Shown here: positions 16,901 through 23,636 of the stretch, piece by piece
Layout: each line of letters opens with the position of its first letter
How positions within the stretch are numbered: the stretch's first letter is position 1
From: Blastocatellia bacterium
GTDB lineage: Bacteria > Acidobacteriota > Blastocatellia > Pyrinomonadales > Pyrinomonadaceae
Direction: 5' to 3'
Assembly: GCA_013697915.1 (NCBI GenBank)
Contig: JACCVY010000107.1
Location: forward strand, 1 to 64,000
Length of the DNA: 64,000 nucleotides
The notes under the pieces: generated by a model
Database searches by the model: none
Seen by the model: the letters and a program-made list of their open reading frames with translations, nothing else
What the model was told of the DNA's origin: nothing
Program-made: the position numbers and the translations under genes

Positions 16901-17484
16901 TTCCCATGAGTACTCCTGAAGTTTCCCAGGCAAGTCCAGGCAATGGCGATGGCGAGAACGCTGGGCCGCCCGCCCTCGGCCGTGATACTGGCGGCAGAAT
17001 CGATCTCGATTCAGTTCCCGATGTCATTCAGTGGTTTTTGGATTTCGATCAGCGCGTTGCGATCGTCAAACATCGCAACGTGGAAGAGGTTTTTCAATGG
17101 AAACAACAGCACAGCCAGGCGGCCGGTGAACAAGTCTTCGCTTTCAACCGCGCTGAGGATCGTCTGGCCATCGGAATAATTCAGGCGTTGGCAGAACATG
17201 CTACGGAGCGCGAGCTTCACACCTGGATCAGCCAGCTTCTGAATGCGCTCGACTCTGCCACGAAAGCTACCGAGGCGGCCACTACCGCCTATCAACTCGA
17301 TTTGCAATCACGCGGTTCGGTTGTGAACGAGGCCAAAAAGATTCCGTCAGCACGAGGCCGCGAAGAATTCCTTATCAACTGCTGGATCGAAACACTTTGC
17401 ACTGCTGAAGCGCGCGTGCTCGGCTGGTTATACAAAGAATTGTACGGCCGTCCTTACGTCCCCGATTCAACCTTCACAAAATAG
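16897..17484 (+). CDS. Hypothetical protein, helical
   Basis: I do not recognise this 195-residue protein. It has a disordered Gly/Pro/Ser-rich N-terminus and then a helix-rich region with VPDVIQWFLDFDQRVAIVKHRNVEEVFQWKQQ. There is no signal peptide or membrane segment. Its ATG overlaps the asparaginase stop (ATGA), and it ends three bases before the aminotransferase, so the three genes probably form one operon. ATG 16906 is an alternative start. Confidence 0.7.
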   Translation: MIPMSTPEVSQASPGNGDGENAGPPALGRDTGGRIDLDSVPDVIQWFLDFDQRVAIVKHRNVEEVFQWKQQHSQAAGEQVFAFNRAEDRLAIGIIQALAEHATERELHTWISQLLNALDSATKATEAATTAYQLDLQSRGSVVNEAKKIPSARGREEFLINCWIETLCTAEARVLGWLYKELYGRPYVPDSTFTK

Positions 17485-17487
17485 ACT

Positions 17488-18612
17488 ATGAACGATGCCT
17501 TGCGCGCGCTGTTTCCGGTAACCGAGCGCGTTAACTATCTGAATCACGCCGCTGTCTCACCGCCTCCCGCCGCTACGATCGCCGCAATACAAAGTCAGCT
17601 AAGAGACGTTTCCGAGAACGGTTCGGTTAACTTTCCCAGTTGGATCGCAACGAAAGAAAGGACGCGAACACTGCTTGCGACGATGCTGGGCGCCCGTCCG
17701 GAGCAAGTCGCGTTCATGCGCAATACTTCCGACGGCTTGTCGACAGTTGCCAATGGTCTGCGCTGGCAGCCGGGTGACAATCTGGTAACTTTCCGCAACG
17801 AGTTTCCTTCGAACATCTATCCCTGGCTGCGACTGCGCGACGCATTTGGCGTCGAAGTGCGCATGGCCCAAGAGCGCGACGGCAGAATTGATCTAAACGA
17901 ACTGATTGGACTGATAGAGGCGAGGACGCGACTGGTTGCGATCAGCCAGGTGCAATACGCGTCCGGCTTCCGCACCGACCTGGAGCGTCTGGGCCGTGCC
18001 GCTCGCGCAGTTGACGCATTGCTTGTCGTGGATGTCATTCAGGCGTTGGGAGTGGTTCCGATCGATGTGCAAGCGGAGTTCGTTGACGTCGCCGCTGGCG
18101 CCTGCCACAAGTGGCTCTTGACGCCGGAGGGTGTCGGATTTCTTTATCTCTCGGATCGAGCCCGCGAGCGAATCCAACCAACCCTCGTTGGCTGGATCAG
18201 TGTTCCGGACCCGGATGACTACGCAAACTTTTCCCAGGGTTGGAACCGCGGCACGCTTGCCTGGGAAACCGGCACGGGACCAGCGGCACTGATTCACGGG
18301 CTTGAACAGAGTCTGAAACTTCTCACCGAAACCGGAATCGATCGCATACAGAGACATCTGGAAATGCTCACTGACTATCTTTGCGAACGTTTGGTAAACA
18401 AGGCTTATCTGATCGTTAGTTCCAGACATTGCAGTGAAAAATCTCAGATTGTCTGCATTCAACACACAGGCGGCCTGAGCGCGATGAACTTGTACGCTCA
18501 TCTAAAGGACCGCAGGATCATTACCGCCCCACGAGGCGATCGGTTACGCATCTCGCCCCACCTTTACAACACCTCTGAAGACATCGATGTGTTAGTCAAC
18601 GCCCTTCCTTAG
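17488..18612 (+). CDS. PLP-dependent aminotransferase class V (cysteine desulfurase-like fold)
   Basis: This 374-residue protein starts VNYLNHAAVSPPPAATIAAIQ, has the PLP phosphate region MRNTSDGLSTVANGL, an Asp in LLVVDVIQALG, and the PLP lysine in AGACHKWLLTPEGVGFLYL. This is the fold of isopenicillin N epimerase and selenocysteine lyase/desulfurase homologues. The active-site Cys loop of true desulfurases is not obvious, so an aminotransferase, lyase or racemase role on an amino acid is likely. It is the third gene of the asparaginase operon. Confidence 0.82.
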   Translation: MNDALRALFPVTERVNYLNHAAVSPPPAATIAAIQSQLRDVSENGSVNFPSWIATKERTRTLLATMLGARPEQVAFMRNTSDGLSTVANGLRWQPGDNLVTFRNEFPSNIYPWLRLRDAFGVEVRMAQERDGRIDLNELIGLIEARTRLVAISQVQYASGFRTDLERLGRAARAVDALLVVDVIQALGVVPIDVQAEFVDVAAGACHKWLLTPEGVGFLYLSDRARERIQPTLVGWISVPDPDDYANFSQGWNRGTLAWETGTGPAALIHGLEQSLKLLTETGIDRIQRHLEMLTDYLCERLVNKAYLIVSSRHCSEKSQIVCIQHTGGLSAMNLYAHLKDRRIITAPRGDRLRISPHLYNTSEDIDVLVNALP

Positions 18613-18881
18613 GTTTCCAGGGACCGGAAGACAGATGGTTCGCAGTTTGGCGAGCGATTTTCGTTCGCGCGTGTGGGCGCGATGTATTGAAGATGTACGA
18701 GCTGACATTGTCTTAAGGTCGCTTCGGCTGGGCGAACACAGATGGTCCGCTGTTTTTCCTAGGGAAAAGAAAGCAAGCGCGACGCGCCTATTGCCGCAAA
18801 GATTGTTGGCACAGTCGTTGCTAAAAGAGAACCGAAACAAGAAGGGTAAAAGGGTAAATCGGGTCAGGCTCAAAGATTGTG

Positions 18882-19115
18882 GTGAGTGGAAGCTTTGGGG
18901 GAGGCGTCCTCTCACGATTGAAAAGCAGGCGGTGGCTCTTTCGGGGGAACGGAGTTAACGCTGGCGCACAGTTGATGAGCATCCATTGCGAGGCTGCTGA
19001 TTTCCGTCCTGAAGGGGCTTGGGGGAGCCTCCCAGGAAGATCAGCAGCCCGCATTATTTGTTTAAGGTTAGGGGATAATAAAGAAGCGCGGGTCGAATTC
19101 GGTCCCGCGCTTTTT
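18882..19115 (+). ncRNA. Candidate structured small RNA ending in a terminator
   Basis: The 525-base gap between convergent genes holds no convincing protein frame but shows nested stems: GTGAG...CTCAC (18882-18915), then a long hairpin from GGCTGCTGAT (18992-19001) to ATCAGCAGCC (19040-19049) with inner stems TTCC/GGAA and GGGGCT/AGCCTC, then a strong intrinsic terminator. The layout is that of a free-standing bacterial small RNA. It does not show the conserved cores of tmRNA, RNase P RNA or SRP RNA; 6S-like RNA is possible. The 5' end is unknown. Confidence 0.45.
19086..19115 (+). terminator. Intrinsic terminator
   Basis: GCGCGGG (19086-19092) pairs with CCCGCGC (19104-19110), followed by TTTTT. 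It lies between the convergent aminotransferase and membrane-protein genes, about 475 bases from the former, so it probably ends a separate transcript. Confidence 0.88.
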
Positions 19116-19138
19116 CATTGCACTTGGGAAGCGCGAGA

Positions 19139-20320
19139 CTAGCGCAAGCCCGGGCCAATCAGCCGCGACGGATCTGTCTCCGGCGTCATCTCATCAAGAT
19201 TCAGACGCAGCATGCCACCTGCGTCGCTGTAAGCTTCCACCTTCCGTTGCCGGGTGCGTCTGCGGCTGAACAAGAGCGCGCCAAAGAAGCCGCCCACCCC
19301 TAAACAGGTAACCAGAGCCAGACCTGAAGCTTTAACTACCGAGACAAAGACTCCCAATGTCGTTTCAGTAAATTCACGCGTGGCCCGTTCGTAAGCATAA
19401 GGATCATTCCCAAGCCATTGCACTACCTGCTGATACTTAACCTGATCGATTAATTCATTCGCCACCGGTTCGCTCGGGGCACCAAATACAAGCACCGAAT
19501 AGTTTCCTACACGGCGATAAGCTGAAGGCAGCGCGTTCGCATTCTCTCCGGCACTGCGCAGTTCGTTGATTTTGGTTTTGATGTTCCAGTCGTTGTCACT
19601 TGCTATCCGGGCGGTATTGAATTCAATGATCAGGAGTTTGCCGGCGTCATAATTCGCCAGCGCCGCTTCTGCGCTGCCTTCAAACGAAATCACATCCAAG
19701 ACCCGTTGTTGCGGCAACAAATTCTTCAATGCCTGCAAGCTGACAACGTAGGCAGCGCGCAGTTGCACTGTTTCCCAGTTTGGAAGGTGTTTGACCAGGA
19801 CCGGGATATCGTTTTCGCCGTTGCTGAGTTGTCCAGCCAGAGCGCCGGCCAGGCCATTGAGTTCAACTTCCGCGGGGTTATTTGGCGCGGCTGAATCAGC
19901 CGGTGTGATTTTGACGAAGTTGTTGCCTTTGAAGAAAACAACTGTGCTCGGATCAGCAACGCTCGCGGTTCCGATTGCGCCTAACTTCATTTGCTGACCA
20001 GCGGGCACCGCAGCAGTCAGCAGCGAGTAGGCTGCGGAATCCATTTTGGTTTGCGTCAGAACGACTACAAAGGTGTTACCCGTGCGCGAAATGTAAGTCC
20101 TGGTGGTGCGTGAAACTATCGATTCTTCAGTTTCTTTAGCGCCGTTTGGGGTCGAGGAGGGCAACCCGCGAGCGCGAAAGTCCGCGAGATTATCAGGCAA
20201 ACTCTTAGCAGCCCCGGCGCTTGAGTTTTCAGGCGCAGCGAAAGACGGGGCAAGAGAAGCCGCAGCCAGTAAAACCGACGAGAATAGTTTGAAAAACGAG
20301 CGTCGCAAGCTGAACCTCAA
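19139..20320 (-). CDS. Exported protein with C-terminal membrane anchor, unknown function
   Basis: The 393-residue protein has a signal peptide (LFSSVLLAAASLAPSFA), a large periplasmic region and one C-terminal transmembrane helix (SGLALVTCLGVGGFFGALLF) followed by a basic cytoplasmic tail. The middle resembles Acidobacteriota-restricted DUF6599-type proteins in a general way (LPDNLADFRARG), but I am not sure of that. No catalytic motif is visible. It is followed upstream by the zinc-ribbon/PH gene on the same strand, about 90 bases away. Confidence 0.7.
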   Translation of the reverse strand: MRFSLRRSFFKLFSSVLLAAASLAPSFAAPENSSAGAAKSLPDNLADFRARGLPSSTPNGAKETEESIVSRTTRTYISRTGNTFVVVLTQTKMDSAAYSLLTAAVPAGQQMKLGAIGTASVADPSTVVFFKGNNFVKITPADSAAPNNPAEVELNGLAGALAGQLSNGENDIPVLVKHLPNWETVQLRAAYVVSLQALKNLLPQQRVLDVISFEGSAEAALANYDAGKLLIIEFNTARIASDNDWNIKTKINELRSAGENANALPSAYRRVGNYSVLVFGAPSEPVANELIDQVKYQQVVQWLGNDPYAYERATREFTETTLGVFVSVVKASGLALVTCLGVGGFFGALLFSRRRTRQRKVEAYSDAGGMLRLNLDEMTPETDPSRLIGPGLR

Positions 20321-20408
20321 GAATACGCTGGACAGTATTGCTTAGAACCCAATGTCCTTTGGATGTTCCGCGCTTTGGACTGGTTGGAAATAAAAGGACT
20401 AGCAAAGT

Positions 20409-20993
20409 CTAATGCCGGAGTCTGAGTTGACGCAAAAGCAGGTCGGCAAAGTGGCGTGGGTTGCTGATGTTATGCAGGACTATCGTGCCGCCGAGTTCGC
20501 TCGCGTTGTCCACGATTAAGTCTCCGAATCCGAGCACTCGCTGGGGAATGCTGGCAGACACCGTGACGTCCTGAATCTTGCTAAGGGGGATGTTGCGCGT
20601 GGTGCGCGCGATTAGGCCGGTGTCGATTTCGAGTTTTGAGTCGGTCAGCGTGTAGCGAACCATATTGCGCCGGAGGTGGTAATAGGCCGGGACCAGCAGC
20701 AGCGCCAGACCAATAGGAACGGAAATAAGAGCCGGCACATCGATCCAGGCCAACAAGAGAACCAGGGCAAACCCCGCGAGTACTGCCAGTGCGTAACCCA
20801 GTTTGATGAAGATCATCGTAGGGCGAACAGTGAAGATCACTTGCTCGAGATCTTCATTTAACTCGTGCTGGACCGGTAGGCCACTTTGCACGCGCGCAAT
20901 GCGCGTCACTTCCGGATCGCCGGCGGGTGAGCCACAGTTTGAACAGAAGCGCACGCCCGGAGGAATATAGGAACCACAGTTAGAACAGTGCAT
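20409..20993 (-). CDS. Zinc-ribbon and bacterial PH-like domain membrane protein
   Basis: This 194-residue protein begins with a four-Cys zinc ribbon (HCSNCGSYIPPGVRFCSNCG), then two membrane segments (about residues 62-108), then a YdbS-like bacterial PH domain (bPH2) with TLTDSKLEIDTGLIARTTRNIPLSKIQDVTV. Such proteins are integral inner-membrane proteins of unknown biochemical role. The fused ribbon suggests a regulatory or assembly function. Confidence 0.85.
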   Translation of the reverse strand: MHCSNCGSYIPPGVRFCSNCGSPAGDPEVTRIARVQSGLPVQHELNEDLEQVIFTVRPTMIFIKLGYALAVLAGFALVLLLAWIDVPALISVPIGLALLLVPAYYHLRRNMVRYTLTDSKLEIDTGLIARTTRNIPLSKIQDVTVSASIPQRVLGFGDLIVDNASELGGTIVLHNISNPRHFADLLLRQLRLRH

Positions 20994-21075
20994 TCGTTTT
21001 AGACTAAATACGAGGGGACACCCGGCCAGTTAGTTCTGCTGGACTTTGTTCTTTCTGACTACTGCCTACTGCCTT

Positions 21076-21534
21076 CTACTCTTTCTTATCAACTGGTAAA
21101 CCGGAACTTTGCCAGGCGGCAAAACCACCTAGCAGCGCAGCCGCGTTATCAATTCCTTTTGCTTTGAGGTCGACCACCGCACGGGCGGACGTATGTTCGC
21201 TTGGTCAAGAACAGTAGGTGACGATGAGCTTGTCCTTTGGCAGCTCGCTCAGATGATTCGGAATGTCTGCTTCGGGAATTAACTTTGCGCCGTGAATGTG
21301 ACCGGCGTTGTAAGAAGCTTCATTGCGCACATCAATCACAACCGCCTGATTTTTAGCGAGCAAATCCTGGAGCTCGGCGGTAGTTATGCGGCGCGCGCCA
21401 TCACTGGGCGCGGGCGCGACAGGCGACCCACTTGCGACTGGGCCGCTTTTGTTTTTCTGTTCAGCAGAATTACAGCCGCTTTGCGCGACCGCGCCGAGAA
21501 GACTTAAAGCGAGGAAAGAAATAATAAGACGCAC
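21076..21534 (-). CDS. Rhodanese-domain lipoprotein with in-frame UGA (candidate selenoprotein)
   Basis: Translation from GTG 21534, which has GGAGG at 7-11 bases upstream, gives an N-terminal signal with a Cys near residue 21, a Pro/Ser linker, then a rhodanese domain (AVVIDVRNEASYNAGHIHGA). At codon 110 (21205-21207) the frame has TGA; reading on gives 42 more residues with the normal C-terminal half of the fold (SARAVVDLKAKGI, LLGGFAAWQSSGLP) and a TAG at 21076-21078. The active loop reads YC-S-U-P-S-E-H, where relatives have CSCPNE. Selenocysteine is therefore the best explanation; a Cys-to-stop mutation is the alternative. It is divergent from the oxidoreductase genes. A SECIS-like hairpin follows the UGA. 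Confidence 0.75.
21172..21206 (-). promoter_or_regulatory. Possible SECIS element after the UGA codon
   Basis: On the minus strand, directly after TGA, CCGC-CCGT-GCGG forms an apical hairpin whose loop lies 21-24 bases past the UGA, and GACCA (starting within the UGA) can pair with TGGTC. Bacterial SECIS elements sit immediately 3' of the UGA with an apical loop at a similar distance. The stem is short, and the 5' side has a large bulge, so this is a plausible but unproven match. Confidence 0.45.
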
Positions 21535-21657
21535 TGATAAACCTCCAGAAGACTCGTGAAACAGATAAACCACAGCTAATTTCTTACGGCCACGTGGTTT
21601 TGTCAATGCTGCCGTTCGTCGCTGACACCGCCAAGCTGGGGTGAATAATGAAATTAG

Positions 21658-21801
21658 GCCGCGGATTAACGCCAATAGCCTCGTATCTGAAAAACGATTA
21701 TTAAGAAAGGGGCGTGTGCCAATTGAATCTGGCCCTGACTTTATTTGAGTTCTCAATTTGAATATTGTTTGATCAGCGTTTATCCGCGTGAATCCGCGGC
21801 C
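21658..21801. repeat. MITE-like inverted repeat in the divergent promoter region
   Basis: GGCCGCGGATT (21658-21668) is the exact inverse of AATCCGCGGCC (21791-21801), and the bases inside the ends (AACGCC, GATCAGCG) are also partly complementary. The element is 144 bases and lies between the rhodanese gene and the ferredoxin/NrfD gene. Confidence 0.65.
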
Positions 21802-21860
21802 ATTCTTCTTACCCCCATGGTATAGTTCGCCCTCATCAACGAAATCCGAATTCGAGATTG

Positions 21861-23435
21861 ATGCACGAAGAGTCACAAAACCAGCCGGTGAAGTGGGCCA
21901 AGGTCATCGACCACACGCGTTGCATTGGCTGTCACGCGTGCACGACGGCCTGTAAATCTGAAAACCTGGTGCCGCTTTCGGTCACGCGCACTTACGTAAA
22001 GCACGTTGACGTGGGTGTGTTTCCCACTGTGCGCCGCGCGCATCAGGTCACCCGCTGCAATCAATGCGCGCATGCGCCGTGCGTCACCGCCTGCCCGACG
22101 ACCGCGATGTTTAACCGCGGCGACGGCATAGTCGATTTCGACAAATCAATCTGCATTGGCTGCAAGGCCTGTATGGCGGCCTGCCCTTACGACGCAATCT
22201 TTATCAATCCGGAAGATCATTCCGCTGAGAAATGTAACTTCTGCGCGCACCGCATCGACGTAGGTCTCGAGCCGGCGTGCGTAGTTGTTTGCCCGACGCA
22301 GGCGATTCTGATTGGCGATATGAACGATACTGAGTCGTACGTTTCACAAATCATTAATCGCGAAGCGGTCGCGGTTCGGCGACCCGAAAAAGAGACGCTG
22401 CCAAAACTTTTTTACAAAGGCGCGCACCAGGCGACGCTGGATCCGCTTGCGGCCCGGCGCCCCGACGGCGGACTTTTCATGTGGAGCGAGCAACAATGCA
22501 ATTCGGGTACGGTCGTATCAGGTAATCCGAACTACAACAACAGCTCGGCAGCGGCGTTGCTTTCTTATGACGTCGCACACGCAATTCCCTGGGACTGGAA
22601 AGTCAGCCTTTACACATGGACCAAAGGAATCGCGAGCGGCGTTTATCTTGTCGCCGCATTGCTGGTGCTATTTGGTTTTCTGAACGTAAACAATTCGATT
22701 TGGTTGTGGGCGACGCCGATCGTTTCCGGAGTATTTCTCGCGATCACCGGCGGGTTGTTGATTTGGGACCTGGAACATCCGGAACGCTTCTATCTGATCT
22801 TTACTCGACCGCAGTGGCGCAGTTGGCTGGTGAAAGGCGCGTTCATCATTGCGGGCTACACATTGGTGCTGGCGTTGCACTTCTTTGCAAGTTGGTTTGG
22901 ATCGCGAACTTTTCAGACCTGGCTGATGGTCGCAGGGATTCCCTTGTCGATAATGACCGCGGTGTACACGGCGTACCTTTTCGCGCAGGCGAAGGCGCGC
23001 GACATGTGGCAAAACCCGCTGCTACCTCCCCACCTGCTGGTGCAGGCATTACTGCTGGGTTCGGCCGTGCTGTTGCCATTGGCGATGTATCTTGAACTGA
23101 ACTCGACGCGTTCGGTTTCGATCATCTTGCCGTTGACCTGGTTGTTCGCAAGCGCGAGTTTGATTCACGTGTTGATGATCTGGGGCGAGGTGTCGTTGAC
23201 GCACCCGACCGCGCACGCGCGTTTGGCAATTTGGGAAATGGTGCGCGGCCGTTACAAAAGTGATTTCTGGATGGGAACGGTGCTTTCTCTGGTTGGGGGA
23301 CTGATTCCCTGGCTCGCTCTTCTCGGTGTCTTGTCACCGACCATGGGAGTCGCCGGCGCGCCGCTCGCGTTGATTGGCTTGATGCTATTCGAGAATGCTT
23401 ACGTGCAGGCGGGACAGTCAGTACCGTTAGCGTGA
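21861..23435 (+). CDS. Fused 4Fe-4S ferredoxin subunit and NrfD-type membrane subunit (SoeB-SoeC like)
   Basis: The N-terminal 200 residues hold four cysteine clusters (CIGCHACTTAC, CNQCAHAPCVTAC, CIGCKACMAAC, CNFCAH..CVVVC) that would bind four [4Fe-4S] centres. From about residue 245 come eight or more membrane helices of the NrfD/PsrC type, the quinone-reactive anchor. In most organisms these are two proteins; here they are one 525-residue chain. It should pass electrons between the molybdoenzyme encoded next and the quinone pool. ATG 21861 is used. There is no Tat signal, as expected for a subunit facing the cytoplasm. Confidence 0.88.
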   Translation: MHEESQNQPVKWAKVIDHTRCIGCHACTTACKSENLVPLSVTRTYVKHVDVGVFPTVRRAHQVTRCNQCAHAPCVTACPTTAMFNRGDGIVDFDKSICIGCKACMAACPYDAIFINPEDHSAEKCNFCAHRIDVGLEPACVVVCPTQAILIGDMNDTESYVSQIINREAVAVRRPEKETLPKLFYKGAHQATLDPLAARRPDGGLFMWSEQQCNSGTVVSGNPNYNNSSAAALLSYDVAHAIPWDWKVSLYTWTKGIASGVYLVAALLVLFGFLNVNNSIWLWATPIVSGVFLAITGGLLIWDLEHPERFYLIFTRPQWRSWLVKGAFIIAGYTLVLALHFFASWFGSRTFQTWLMVAGIPLSIMTAVYTAYLFAQAKARDMWQNPLLPPHLLVQALLLGSAVLLPLAMYLELNSTRSVSIILPLTWLFASASLIHVLMIWGEVSLTHPTAHARLAIWEMVRGRYKSDFWMGTVLSLVGGLIPWLALLGVLSPTMGVAGAPLALIGLMLFENAYVQAGQSVPLA

Positions 23436-23450
23436 ATGTGGCATCTTTGA

Positions 23451-23616
23451 AGAGCGGGGGCATGCCCCCTTCCTGACCCTGAGACTTTCATAGTTCAGCA
23501 GGTTCGTCAGCTTGATCGGTTCTCAGGCTCTAAATGAATTCGCAGCTTTCAATGTCCGAAGTCGAAATCAACATTCACAACCTCAAGGGTTGGGAAGGGG
23601 GCATGCCCCCGCTCTT
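23451..23616. repeat. Family B inverted repeat between the two oxidoreductase genes
   Basis: The left arm AGAGCGGGGGCATGCCCC (from 23451) and right arm GGGGCATGCCCCCGCTCTT (to 23616) are inverse copies, continuing inward with CCTTCC/GGAAGG-type bases. This is the longest copy (166 bases) of a family seen at 26656, 29901, 37953 and 41832. Confidence 0.85.
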
Positions 23617-23636
23617 CAACTGAACTGTTCGGTCCT

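Noticed and set aside
18635-18958. A 107-codon plus-strand frame in the 18613-19138 gap
   Set aside because: Composition is Arg/Leu-rich with no motif, there is no ribosome binding site, and the stems argue for RNA rather than protein.
21205-21207. Nonsense mutation as the sole explanation of the UGA
   Set aside because: Kept as the alternative, but the frame, the domain end and the exact Cys-position replacement make selenocysteine the better explanation.
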